Made by a program: the position numbers and the translations under genes | Assembly (NCBI GenBank): GCA_033297205.1 | Contig: MU859149.1 | Location: 62,001-126,000 of the forward strand | Reading direction: 5' to 3' | Source: Pseudoneurospora amorphoporcata | Lineage: Eukaryota > Ascomycota > Sordariomycetes > Sordariales > Sordariaceae | Length of the DNA: 64,000 nucleotides | Shown: one piece after another, positions 41,329 through 52,864 of the stretch | Position numbering within the stretch: position 1 is the first letter of the stretch | How the letters are laid out: each line of letters opens with the position of its first letter | Notes under the pieces: generated by a model | What the model saw: the letters and a program-made list of their open reading frames with translations, nothing else | Told to the model about the DNA's origin: nothing | Databases searched by the model: none

Positions 41329-44300
41329 TCAACCCCTCCGCACCCCAGCACGAGCACCAGCACCAACACCAGCACCAACACCAATATCCCTCACCACATA
41401 AATCTGCCCATACAAATCCGTAACATCCAAAAACAGCCTCACCTTCTCCATCTCTTCAGTTCCCACCAACCCTTCCAACTCTCCCATCGACCTCTCTAAC
41501 CCCCTTCGTTCATACTCGGCAATCCACATCAGCTCCTCCTTCACCCTACTTTCTTCCTCCCCTAGTAGTCCTTGAGAACTACATGTACCTCCACCTGCAA
41601 TGTGAAACTCGGCAAAATTGACCGAGTTGAGATTTCCTTCCCCTGCATCTCTTGTGATTGACCCATAATCATTATACATCCTACACAAACTCGCCAAGCT
41701 CCGCACCATTGCTTCCGCGACGTAACTTGTCTTGGCATCCTTGTTGAACAGGTTGTCAGTGTTGTTGTTGCCGTTGCCGTTGTTGTGCGAAAGCAGGCAG
41801 GTGTAGAAAGTAAAAGAAAAGGGACACGAGGTGTGATCTGCCGAGGTGGTGCGGACCCAGGAGTAGAACGTTCGGGAGTCTGTCGGGGTGAAGATCTTGA
41901 TTTTCTTGGATGGCTGTTGTGCTTGGAGGGAAGCAGAAGCAGAAGCGGAAGAGGAAAGACGACGGCGTTTGGATGGTGGTTCGGGGGAGGAAGGGTTGCT
42001 GCTGGGCTCGGACTCCGAGATGGGCGATGGGAGACCGGTTTCCTCCTCCTGACGGTCGTGGTTCAACTGGCCCGTACAAGGGGTAGAGGTAGCGGCAGCA
42101 AACTGAATATTATCCTCGGCATGCCTCACGTGCGCCAACAAGAACGTCTTCACCTCGCTCGCCAACCTCTTCTGCACCCTCTCCGGTGCACCTCTCACAG
42201 CCGGATGCAGCAGGATATGCCCGACATATCGAGAAAGAGTAGACCGGATGATCTTCAGGTTGGTAGGCGTGTGCAGGTCCGCGTCTCCCCAGATACTACT
42301 CCTCCTTTTCCTCCCCCCCATTCCCAAGGGATCAAACTCGTCAAAGACCTCATCAATCACTTGTCTGACCGCCTCCAAACTTCCCTTGCTTCCGTTGTAG
42401 AAACCTAAAAAGTCCCGCTCGACTGCCGTCTCCATGTACTCATCCACCTGGTAGTTGAGCATGGATAGGACCATCATCTCTTGGAGGACGTAGTTGCTTT
42501 GTAGGCCTCCATGACCATGACCGCCAGTGGCTTCACGTTGCACGCCGAGTGCATTACTCGCCGTCCAGGTCAGCGGGATGAAAGCCATGTACTCCTTCTC
42601 ATCTGCCCCTTGTGTTGCATGCACATCTGTTTCCGGAAATATCCCCAGCTCCTTCCTCTTCCGCTGGAGAAAGTCCAGGGCATAGCAAGCTTGCATCTCT
42701 GCTACCCTCAGCAGTCGCGGCGCGAGGTTCCTGAACAGGGGTGTAAGAGAGATGAGCTGCCCTGCTTTCAGCACACCCTTGAGCAAGCCCTCGGAAACGA
42801 ACAGCGAGTCCACATTGGTGGTGCTTTTTTGCACGAGCTGCACATGGTGGCGACCATTGGCATCCACGACGGAGGAGTAGGACGCACGGAAGTGGAAGTC
42901 AGGAACAGGCACGACGGCAGCAGCAAGACAGTACGCCTCGCATAGCACCGGTGAAGCATATGTGACCTTCTCAATCCAGAGATACTGCCCCTTCTTCCAG
43001 TCTTGTCTGTGAGCCTCCAGGAAGGCCTTGCCGCTTTCGATGCTGGCGGCGATGAAGTTTACGCCGTGCATGCGTCCGAGCTGTTGGATCCAGGGGAGGT
43101 GCGACAGCCAAGAGAGGGTAAGGTTGCCATAGGCGGTGACTTCCGCGATGCCGTTCGCCCATGACCCATCAAGGCCTTGTGAGCCAAGTACTTTGGTGAG
43201 GACGTGAAGGGATGTCATGGGGATTTGCTCCTGGAGCAGCTCGGGAGCGAGTTGGAAGACGGAAGCTTCGAGTGAAGGGTTGGCGGCCATGCTGTCGAAG
43301 AGGGCGGCAAAGGATTGGGAAAGGAGCATCATCCAGTAAAGTTGGTTGATGTGCTAGGTAGACTTTGTCAGTTTCCAAGATATCTGTCATGGTCGTCAAG
43401 AAGGGAAAAGACGTACCCATTTCTCCCTCACACTATTGGTGTGAACCTGTTGACAAAGGAACTTGGCCGTCTTGACAATCTGTCGAGAATAGATGGTCGG
43501 ATCATCCATCATCAACAGACACGTCAAGACATTGCAGTTAGCACTGATGCTAGGATTCCTTTCCCCTTCGTACGTCCTGAAATGGTCCTTTGCTTCAAAC
43601 GCCCTGATCAGCGGCTCGACGCCGACCTTGGTATTACCAAGATGTCTCAACGCCATGATGGCCCTTGCCGTGTCATCCGCATCGACAAGTCCACCGGGAA
43701 CTATATGTATAAGGAAACCGGTTAGCATTTTCCCTCTCTATTCATCTTTCACCCAAGAACAAGGAAGACTCACAAAAACTAAACAACCCCCCGTCCCTCT
43801 CCCACCCCCTCTCCAAATACCCTCTGATCGCCCTCCCCTCCGAGCTCCAGCTCTCCCCAAACTTAACCCCCGCCTCCGCCAACGTGGTAACAACCCACGT
43901 AACCTCAAACGTCTCGGTAGGCCACGCGCACGGCACCCCTCCATCGCCCTTCTGCCCTCCGTCTCCGTCTCCACATTCTCCCTCAAACCTCTCCCGTTCC
44001 ACCACCCCTCTCAAGTAGCCCTCCGACTCGTCATCCCACAAGCCCTTCTCCGCCAAGCCCAAAAGGTAAGCAGCTGTAGACGCCGGGCTAGCGAGCATCG
44101 ACCCGTTTTCCTCTTTCAGATGGCCGACTTTGGAGAAATCGATATACCCCGTCAGTGCTTCGAGGGAGTGATGCAGCGTTGAGCGGGCTTTGTAGACGTA
44201 GTTGGCTGGTAACTTTGCCAGTTTCGCGTCGTGGAGGGCTCGGAGAGTGGCAGAGCCGGGGAAGGAGGAGAGGCCCGTGACACCGGACTCTTCAAGTAAC

Positions 44301-44752
44301 AAGAGGAGGCGAGTGACGAGGAGCTCGAAACCGACTTGGTCTGTTGATGCGACGTCCCAGTCAGAAAGCATGGATTGTAGGGCCGTGGAGGCGTGTGAGA
44401 TGCGGGATGGGAGGGGCCAGTCCAGTTCATCAAGCTGGGTTGGTGGTTGATGAGAGGGGAAGAGGGAGTGACGCTTGAGAGCGAGCAAGGCGGCGGCTGT
44501 GTTGAGGATGCCGTCGATGGGCGTGGCGTAGGAGACCCATCCGCCTGTTGATCGAAGTTGGTGGCGGAGGATGTAGGTGAAGCATTGTGGGAAGAGGAAG
44601 TGTCCGGAGTTGGATGGCTTTTGGATCATGGATAGCCAGGCGGTGTCGTAGATGGCTGAGGAGGTGGTGCCTAGGCCTTTCCCGGAAGAGCAGTGGGAGG
44701 AGACGAAGGTGATAAGAGAGTTGATCTGGGCTTGGAGGCTTGAAGGATCCAT
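41329..44752 (-). CDS. Diterpene cyclase, CPS/KS (bifunctional) type
   Basis: Three exons (43774..44752, 43417..43700, 41329..43353) encode 1095 residues. Introns of 73 bp (GTGAGT...TAG) and 63 bp (GTACGT...CTGAC...TAG) restore FSFFPGGLVDADD and REKWHINQLYWMM. Early conserved words are TSSAIYDTAWLSMI and GGWVSYATPIDGILNT. The class II protonation motif DADD is at residues 333-336, about where the gibberellin-fungus CPS/KS has DVDD. The class I domain has DEYME (725-729, in the DDxxD position) and NDYGSITRD (982-990, NSE type), then EGNLNSVNF. The expected reaction is GGPP to a copalyl-type diphosphate and then to a cyclic diterpene; the product is unknown. An insertion of about 110 Ser/Pro/Arg/Asn-rich residues (841-950) sits inside the class I domain and makes it longer than usual. 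Confidence 0.93.
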
Positions 44753-46200
44753 GATTGTGAATGGATAACGTGTGATGTTGTGGTGAGTTGTAAATGCAAG
44801 ATTTGTTGATGGACCAGACTGTTGACTGAAACGGTGGACCGATGTCGACATGTTATACTTGCCATCAGGCCTCATGGTCAGCGGTCCTCGGTCCATTGTT
44901 GCAAGCATGAGACCGGAGATGCATTCATCCATCCTGCTAGTTTCCCTGTCGACTCCGACATCACGGAGTGACTTGCTCTAAGATCGTCACCTCTTGTCAA
45001 ATTTCATTCAGCTGTCAGTGATAACTGGCCGAAGTCATCGGAATTAGCCACTTCTTGCACAGAGAGTCAGCAATCAACAGACTTGTGGTTCTAGCACGGC
45101 CCGAATGCATGGCAATGATGGAATAAGCACAACGGCCTGCTAGCTGAACACTCGCCTGAACTCACTTCGTCCTGTTTGTGATGACAATAACACGTTTCAA
45201 CGCACGTCATTGATACATATCCCTCACGAGGCCCGGTGGATAAGGATCAACCCCCGGAATTCCCGGTGCGACTTGAAGTTTACCTATGCCGTACTGTCAA
45301 CGGGGCCGTTTTTTTCTTTTTTTTTGTCTAACTCGGACTAATTCCCGCTGCTTTGGGTCCGCCAGGGAGTGTGACTGTGATACTGCAGCTGAACTCTGTT
45401 GAGCATGTCCCACTTGGTCATTGTGTACCTGGCGACGATCCGGGTTTTATGGACCCAGGGCCATGGCCATGGACTGTTGTCTCAGGCTGGGTGCGGGTGC
45501 ATGTCAAGGGGAACTCGGAAGTCACGGCGAAGCTATCACCAAATTTGATCCCGGAGTAACCCTGGGGCGTGTAAGACAGGGCATGGGTGCGGGTACACTA
45601 ACTGTGTAACCAGCTTGACAGGGGTTGATAGCACGCTGCAGCCCTGAAAGTCGGCCCCCTGTTAGGCTGCGTTGGATCCATGACGGCGATCAGTGCAGTG
45701 GTGAGTGAAACACCAAAACTCCGGGGGTAGTGATGATGATGATGATCCGGGACCTGGGGCTGCACGACGGTCGATGCCATGCTTGTGATGATGTTGTTGA
45801 TCGTTCAGCTGGACGGTGCCTGAATGATGACTGGTAGCTCCTCTAGTCACACCACACAAGACCTTCTTGATCCCTGAGATGGAGTGACGCTGATGAACCC
45901 AGCCGAGGTCAGAATCCACGCAACGGACGCGTGTCGGGTAAAGAGATGGCTTCGCAGCAGTGGCGACGCTCTCTACAAGCAAGAAGTTGGATGTTTGCCC
46001 TCAAAATCCAGCTGCCTTATTAGTACTGGTCCTGCGCCGCACTCTTGCTTCAGTAAGCCGTGCCATACGCGTACAGAACAGGCAACCATCAAGTCACCTA
46101 AATCCATAAAATGTCAGCTCTTCTCAAACTCTTCAGATCAACTGAAACTCACTTCCTTTCCGCTACAAAGCACTCTTTATTCCTTCGCCGAAGCTCAACC
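44753..46200. promoter_or_regulatory. Divergent promoter of cyclase and FAD oxidoreductase
   Basis: 1448 bp separate the two start codons. The region holds a perfect 6-6-6 palindrome (44952-44969) near the cyclase end and a pyrimidine-rich leader near the oxidoreductase. No other gene is supported. Confidence 0.6.
44952..44969. promoter_or_regulatory. Palindrome ACTCCG-N6-CGGAGT, candidate zinc-cluster site
   Basis: A perfect inverted repeat of six bases with a six-base spacer, 200 bases upstream of the cyclase start. CCG/CGG half-sites in inverted orientation are what Zn(II)2Cys6 regulators bind. The half-site with flank GACTCCGA recurs upstream of the P450 (48933-48940). A variant GAGTCCGA occurs upstream of the amine oxidase (52633-52640). 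Function is inference. Confidence 0.4.
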
Positions 46201-47803
46201 ATGTCCGTCCCAAAGACCGACCTTGAGCGAGCAGCCGCTGCCCGCGACCTCCTCAAATCCACCTTTGGACAGCGTGTCACAACCTTTGATGATGCTGCCT
46301 CCGGGCCATATGTGGCTCTCAGGGCTCCCTGGTATGTATTCTCCCCTCTTCTCATCAACACCAACACCCGCTAATCACCTCCCAGGTCAACAACCTGCCA
46401 CACCCGCTCCGCAGCCTACTTCCAGCCCGTTTCGCCCGCCGAAGTCAGCACTGCTCTCTCCATCATCACCAAAACCCAATCCAAATTCGCTGTGCGCGCT
46501 ACAGGCCACAACCCGAATCCGGGTTTTAGCAGCACTCATGAAGACGGGGTGATCATTGATCTGCACCGTTTGGATACCAAGTCTTTTGACGAGGAAACCG
46601 GCATAGCGAGCGTCGGCGCGGGGAACACGTGGGGAGAGGTGTATACCTGGCTCGAAGGAAAAGGCAGGTCGGTGATGGGGGGACGGTATGAAGAGATTGG
46701 TGTAGCAGGGTTTTGCTTGGGAGGAGGGATGCCGGGGTTTGTGAACCTGAGGGGGATGGGGTGTGATCAGGTTCGGGGGTTTGAGGTCGTCCTCGGAGAC
46801 GGAAACACAGTCTACTGCTCTGCCCATGTCCGACCGGATCTCTACCGCGCGTTGAAAGGCGGCGGGTCGAACTTTGGGGTCGTCACCCGGTTCGATTTGC
46901 AGACGTATCCGTTGCTGAAGACACAGTACACCGTCAGCTTGTACAAGCCGGATGATTATGCTAACATCATCAGGGCGTCAGTGGATGCGCACAAGGAGAT
47001 GGAGCATGATCCCAAGGCGGCGTACTTTACCAATGTCCATAGGGACTTTGTCGCCATTGGACAATTGTATGCCGATACGCCCAAGGAAGAACCAAAGGTG
47101 TTTGAGCCGTTCAAGAAGCTGGACAGCATGTTGGCGCCGGTTGTGCCAAAGACGGATGGCACGCTTTCGACGCTGGCGCAGGCCATCGGACATCGGCCTC
47201 CCAAGGGCAAGTAAGTTGTCCCCTCCTTTTCTTCATTCTTTCCACCCCCATCCCCTCATCGCAACCATCTGCCCATGCTAATCACTCCCTCTTTACTTCC
47301 CTTCCAATAGACGCGTCATCTTCACCATCTCCACCAAAGTCGACCAAGACCTCTACCTCGCCATCCACAACATCTGGCAAGACGTAACGGCAACGCTCCC
47401 TTCTTCCGCCGACGGCACAGACCTGCACTACACCATCCAACCTGTGACTGCCGCGGCCGCACGCGCCGGTCGCGATAACGGCACGGGCGGCAACGCGCTT
47501 GGCTTAAAGGAGGTGTCGCAGAACTGGTACGTGTTCACTTTGGAGTACCCCAAGAACGGACATGATTCTGTCCATCGGACTGCCATGGATAGCATCTACG
47601 AGCAGGTCAAGAAGACGGCTGAGGATAAGGGCTTGCTGTTGGATTTTGTTTGTCCCACGTTTGCCGACAAGAGGCAGGATGTGCTGAGGGGGTTTGGCGA
47701 GGAGAATGTTGGCATGATCAAGGAAGTTGCAGCAAAGTATGATGGCCATGGTGTTTTTCAGAAACTGCAGTATGGAGGCTTTTTGGTGAGGGATTTGTTG
47801 TAG
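46201..47803 (+). CDS. FAD-linked oxidoreductase, BBE/VAO superfamily
   Basis: Three exons (46201..46331, 46386..47210, 47311..47803) encode 482 residues. Introns of 54 bp (GTATGT...CTAAT...CAG) and 100 bp (GTAAGT...CTAAT...TAG) keep the frame through ALRAPW-STTCHTR and PPKGK-RVIFTIS. The FAD-binding PCMH domain spans about residues 40-215: AVRATGHNPNPGFSS, GVIIDLHRL, SVGAGNTWGEVYTWL, GVAGFCLGGGMPGF, LKGGGSNFGVVTRF. His85 in GHNP is the candidate covalent FAD attachment site; no canonical second Cys attachment motif is evident. The C-terminal part is the substrate domain, ending QKLQYGGFLVRDLL. It has no secretion signal. An in-frame ATG 90 bases upstream (46111) would add 30 Arg/Ser-rich residues. 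Such enzymes oxidise alcohols or form rings in fungal pathways; a role on the diterpene is inferred from its position. Confidence 0.92.
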
Positions 47804-49158
47804 GTGGCGACTGGCCCCGCTGGTGCATTATGGTTCCTTAACATTTCGGGGCACTGAAGACGGCTTAAAGAGATAATAAAAGTTATTACCCCACCACTTA
47901 TAGCTATTAACTGTAAATCATCGGGTTCCCGTGCACATTTACAGTGGTCAGTGCCCTAATTCAGCCTCTAGACTAGTGGTGATTCCCCCAGGTGTAAATA
48001 TAGGTAACTACCTCCACGAATATTGGATGAATCCTGAAATCCCGTCGTACTCAAAAGTTTCTCTCCCAGACATCGGCCATTCCGGCACGCACGCTATTAA
48101 GTGCGAGTAGCCGCGACACTTGGGTTCCCGCTCTCATGCCGGAAACTATTCCAAGACATGTTTGCAGATCACCACGTGCGGACATGGACATGACCCTGCT
48201 GGCCCTGCTCGCCCTACGACGACCCCACAGTGTCTGTGATTGCGAATAGCTTCAACATCCCTGTCTCAGCGCGGCAAGGGTACACACTGTTCACAAAGAA
48301 ACTCCGAAGTCTCAACACCAGGCCAACATAGCTCAATAAGAGTCATTTCTGGTCTCGAGCCATGTTCCGCACCGCAGTTTTGGGAAATTCACTGTACCCA
48401 CTGCATCCACTGCGGGATATAGACATCTGGGAGAAGTCGTCCACTTTCAGACTTGCCTCCTCACAGGGCGAAATGGTGAACCACTCAATGCCTGTTGAGA
48501 ACCAATTCCAGCTGTGATGGCTCCAAGATATCATGACCGGATATCTCCACGGACATGGAGCACACGTTGATACCGGCAGCTGAGAGGTAGGTGATCGCTG
48601 TTCGGACATGGAGTATCCACCAGACAGCCACGAACTGTCAAGTCGGACTTGCCTTCTTGGTGTGTTTGATATGCACGACATCCGGAGTCCAGCGGCTACC
48701 TATCTTGCCGGTTTTCCGGTTGCATGGCCGTTAACGATTGCAACCGAAGAACGCAGGAAGGTTTTGTGATGAGGAAAGACATCAGTGCCATGTGGAGACA
48801 GAGTTCCCTGACTTTCCCTTGAATGTCATCACTGGCCGGTGAGCACGAGCATCAGGGACTGGAACTCTAGTCCGACTCAGCTCACATGTGTAGGATCATA
48901 TGTGATAGCTTCAACTTTTCGGCGTCATCACTGACTCCGACCCTCAGCCCTCGGGGAAATGAGTGAAAAAGTACAGCTTCACCTTAGCTGGAGAAATCGT
49001 GATCAGGGCAAGAGAAAAGTGGTTCGGTCAGCAAGAGTCAGAAAGACATAAAGGACAACGGAGACATCTTTCTCCCACCTCAACCTCAAACCATATCATC
49101 CACTTCCATCATATTCTCAACCAAGTCTTCACAAATCATAACACACAGAAACAACACC
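47804..49158. other. Intergenic upstream of the P450
   Basis: 1355 bp. A minus-strand frame at 48343-48681 has unconvincing composition. The right end is a CA-rich leader (AACACACAGAAACAACACC) just before the P450 start, and a GACTCCGA half-site lies at 48933. Nothing else supportable. Confidence 0.5.
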
Positions 49159-51175
49159 ATGAACACACTCCACAACATCTCCTCCCCACCAGGGACTCAT
49201 GACCCCATTCCAGAAACACACCACATCAACCCCTTCCGACTCGCCATCAACATGAAAGACCGAATCGAGCACCTAAGCTACCCAAAGACCTTTGCTCTCA
49301 TCCTCCTCACATCCTGGCTCCTCTCCCGCACCGCCAAATGGCTCACCAACGGCAAGCAAAAGAAGCTCACGGTCCCCGTCTTCGGTTATCGCTCGTGGTT
49401 CGAGCCAACGTTCTTGTTGCAGACGAGGTTCGTGAGAGGGGCGAGAGAGTTGATTCATGAGGCTTATACAAAGGTATGTTATGTAATTTTGATTGATCAA
49501 AAGAAATGCAAGGAAGAAGGCTAGTCTAACAAAGCAAAAAAAAAAAAAAACAGATGCCAAACATGCCCTTTGTTCTCAAACGCTACGACGCCGATTTCTT
49601 GATCTTGCCCATTCGGTACCTGGACGAGCTACGCCTGATCCCGCTGAGCAAGCTGAGTAACAAGGGTGCTAATGTCGCCGTACGTCCTTTTTTTTTTTTT
49701 TTTTTTTTCTTTTTTTTTTCCCTAGGTTTCTTTCCCTCTTATCCCGAATCACTTCTCTAACAGAACGTCCGCAGAACCTCGTCCCCGAATACCACGGCAT
49801 CACCTTCCTCCTAACCAACAATCTGCACGTCGACGTCCTCCGCAAAAAACTCACCCCCGAGCTCTGGAAATTCATCGACTCGGCCTCCACCGAGCTTTCC
49901 CACGGGTGGGACATCTCCCTCCCCCTCCGCGACCTCGCCACCAACGGGAACGAATGGGTCAAAATCGACTTTGAGCGCACAGTCCGTGACTTGGTAGCCC
50001 GCATGACAGCCAAGGTCTTCTTGGGAGACCCGGCCTGTCGCGATGAGACGTGGTTGGGAATCAGCGTCGATTTCTCCATTGACCTTTTCACAGCATCTTT
50101 CACAATGAAGATGTTCCCCCCTTGGATGTATCCAGTCGTGGCGCCGCTGATTCCGGCGAGGAGGAGGGTGTTGAAGCAACTCAGCGCTGCTCAACGTATC
50201 GTTGGAGCACAAATGGCTAAGCATGACTCCCTCAAAGAGAAGCGAGCTCAGGCTGCTGCGAGGGGAGAAGTGGCTTTGACGGAAGAAGAGGAAGAAAAAG
50301 CGCAGGATACATTGCTCGATTGGATGCTTGATCATGGCAAAGGGTCTGAAGTCCAAGTGGAAGAAATGAGTGCGAGACAGTGTGTCTTGACGCTGGCGAG
50401 CATTCATACTACTGCGAGCCAGACGGCAAATATGATGTTTGATCTCTGTGAGCACCCGCAGTGGTGGGGGGTGTTGAGGGAGGAGGTGGATTCGATTGCC
50501 AAGGAGTTGGGGCCGCCGGGGATGGCTGGAAAGACCGGAGGTGTTAGTGTCAAGGAGTGGTGTGTCAGGTTGGAGAAGATGGATAGTTTCTTTCAGGAGA
50601 CGCAGAGGAGGGAACCGCCTATTCTTCGTATGTTTTTTTTTTTTTCTTTTTCAGTTCCCGTTCCCTTTCCCTTTTTTTTTTTTTTTTCCCTTTCCTTCCC
50701 CCTTTCTCAGACCCAACAACGGAACTAACAAACCCAAACCCAAAAAGTCGGCCCCCAACGCCTAGCCCTCTCCTCCCTAACCCTCAAAGACGGCACTTTC
50801 ATCCCCCGCGGCACCCGCGTCGCCTTCCCCATGCTCGAGCACCAGAACGACCCCCTCACCTATTCCAACCCGCACGAGTACGACCCGTTGCGCTTTTACC
50901 GCAAACGCCACTCCTGCCCGGACCAAATGAATCTGCACATGGCCGGCCAGACGCACCCCAATGTTTTGGGTTTTGGATACGGAAACCAGGCTTGCCCAGG
51001 GAGACAGTTTGCTGTGGCTGAGATTAAACTTATCATGGCGAGGATGGTGTATGAGTTTGAGTTCAAGTTTGCGAATCCCGAAAAGGGAAGGCCCAAGACG
51101 GGCTATGTTAATGAGATGGCCATGACGGATTGGGGCGCTAGGTTGTTGATGAGAAGGAGGGTTAGGTCAGACTAG
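49159..51175 (+). CDS. Cytochrome P450, gibberellin-oxidase-like
   Basis: Four exons (49159..49473, 49554..49679, 49775..50627, 50748..51175) encode 573 residues. All introns have GT-AG ends, and two carry long T runs. The joins read EAYTK-MPNMPF, GANVA-NLVPEYHG and EPPIL-LGPQRLAL. A membrane anchor lies near residues 42-56 (TFALILLTSWLLS). Then come the family words FGYRSWFEPTF, RYLDELRLIP, helix-I region ASIHTTASQTANMMFD, ExxR (ETQR, 422-425) and the heme loop FGYGNQACPGRQFA with Cys514. The pattern resembles fungal CYP68/CYP503 enzymes that oxidise ent-kaurene and gibberellin intermediates. It is likely ER-bound and dependent on a P450 reductase. With the cyclase and FAD enzyme it makes a plausible diterpenoid pathway. 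The N-terminal 40 residues are unusually polar; Met32 is an alternative start. Confidence 0.93.
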
Positions 51176-52024
51176 GTGGCTTTGGGGGTGTGGGTTTGGG
51201 TGTGATGGAGGAAAGGAAAAAAAGTTCAAGCAAGGTGTGGATGGATGGGCGAAGCAGGAAGCAGTAGATTGTCGACTTGTTGGAGATACTGGGTACCTTA
51301 CCTTAGCTATCACAATTTATCACTGATCTTTCCTTCATTTTAAAGGCATGGCTGGTTGCTTATTAGAAGGAAGGAACCGAGTCGAGTTTTCGCCAGTGAC
51401 TTTTCCTCGTTCTGTCCTATCATCTTATCTCAAAGCACCCAAACACCAAATCCTCCAAAGCACACTTATCAAGCTTTGGGAAATGCTGGGTGTGGCGTGT
51501 TGGTTGAACGACGGAGAAAGGAAGAAAAACGGGTGCCCCAGTAAGAAAAACCGACAGAAATCCAGTCTCCAGTGCTCTCATACTGGCATAAACATGGGTT
51601 TTCACGCAGTATAAAAGCAAAGAACGCAGTAAGAACTGAACTCCAACGATTTCTGGCCTTCTGATTGGTCAAATGCGGCCCATTGGGGGAGTTGGGTGGG
51701 AAGTGCAGCGACTTGTAGATTTTTACTGGAAAATAGCCGAATGTAGAAAATACGGCTGTATTACTGGGCTTCCGAACAAGGTAAGGTAACATTGGTGTTT
51801 GGCATCTCGGCAGTTTTTTTTTTTTTTTTCTGGCAACTTGATTCATTCAATCATTCAATCATGTCATAATGGATCCCTCCTACGTTCACGACATTTCAAA
51901 CCTCAAAAAGAGAAGTAAACAAAGTGCGTGCATCCATTCATTCCCATTCCCGGTTGTTGCGTCTGGACGTATATTAACACTTTTGCAAAGCCAAATCTGC
52001 AACACAATCTGACAAAAGGTCACA
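51176..52024. other. Intergenic between P450 and tRNA-Met
   Basis: No gene supported. It contains a T run near 51815-51829 and ATTCA repeats near 51842-51859. Confidence 0.6.
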
Positions 52025-52135
52025 GGGACCTTGGCGCAGTTGGCTAGCGCGCAGGTCTCATAGCTCTCCTATGATCTGGTGAAATAAAACATCGGAGTAA
52101 TCCTGAGGTCGGGAGTTCGAGCCTCCCAGGTCCCA
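52025..52135 (+). tRNA. tRNA-Met (CAT, elongator) with 37-nt intron
   Basis: Acceptor stem GGGACCT pairs with AGGTCCC, discriminator A. D-arm GCGCAGTTGGCTAGCGC and T-arm GGGAGTTCGAGCCTCCC are canonical. Anticodon loop CTCATAA is interrupted after A37 by a 37-nt intron (GCTCTCC...GGAGTA). The anticodon stem CAGGT/TCCTG has one U-U mismatch. The sequence closely resembles eukaryotic elongator tRNA-Met and lacks initiator features. T runs follow at 52138 and 52149. Confidence 0.95.
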
Positions 52136-52864
52136 TTTCTTTTGTGCTTTTTTTTTCCGGCTTTTTTTGGACGTGTTTGGATGCAATGTTCTCCACTCAG
52201 CTTTGTTTACTTCTCCTTTTTCTTGTGGGTTTTTTTTTTGTCACCAATTTGCAAATCACTACCACCACCATCCTGGGTTTTGTTGCTGGTCTGGATGAAT
52301 GGGAACTGACTGCGAAAGACACGTCCGATCGATATCACAGCGCAAACAATGAGCGAGCGGGGTAAATTTGGAGCAACCAAGATGCGGGGAAGTATCTGTA
52401 TCCGACCCCGTGGAACAGTAGTAGAATAGGCGCTGTTCTTCTCCTCTTCTGGACAACATTTGGCGATATTGGGCGATGGTTAACCAACCACTTCCGGCAT
52501 TTCTTTCCAGTTTTGTTGTCGTGGACAATGATAATGAGGGGTTCAAGAGACAGGACAGAATCACCACGCCCAGAAAGCGGTTACGTACAAGGTCGGGTTC
52601 CTACCTTGGCGAGATGCTGTCTCATCAAGTTGGAGTCCGAGATGATCAATGGCGTCCATGATCCATCCCGCTCGGCGCTCAAAAGAGAAGGAGGGTTTCT
52701 CCAATGGCATCGGTTTGTCACTTTCTTGGTAGGGAAGATAAGATTGGATGGTGATCGGCCGTTGTGATACTTACCCCGCTATCAACATCACTTCTCCTCT
52801 TATAAAGACATCATTCTCCCTCGACGGAAACACTCGTTCATCAACACACCAAGAGAAAGCCAAC
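52136..52864. other. Intergenic, promoter of the copper amine oxidase
   Basis: 729 bp without a supported gene. The last 120 bases include a CTCTTATAAAGAC TATA-like element (about 52797-52807) and a CA-rich leader ending GCCAACATGAC. A GAGTCCGA word lies at 52633-52640. Confidence 0.55.

Noticed and set aside
41329..44752. Interpretation as an oxidosqualene or other triterpene cyclase
   Set aside because: The presence of both DADD and class I NDxxSxxxD-type motifs, with EGNLNSVNF, fits fungal CPS/KS and not squalene cyclases, which lack the class I site.
48343..48681. 112-codon minus-strand frame between the FAD enzyme and P450
   Set aside because: Composition and codon use are unlike the flanking genes; no splice or family support.
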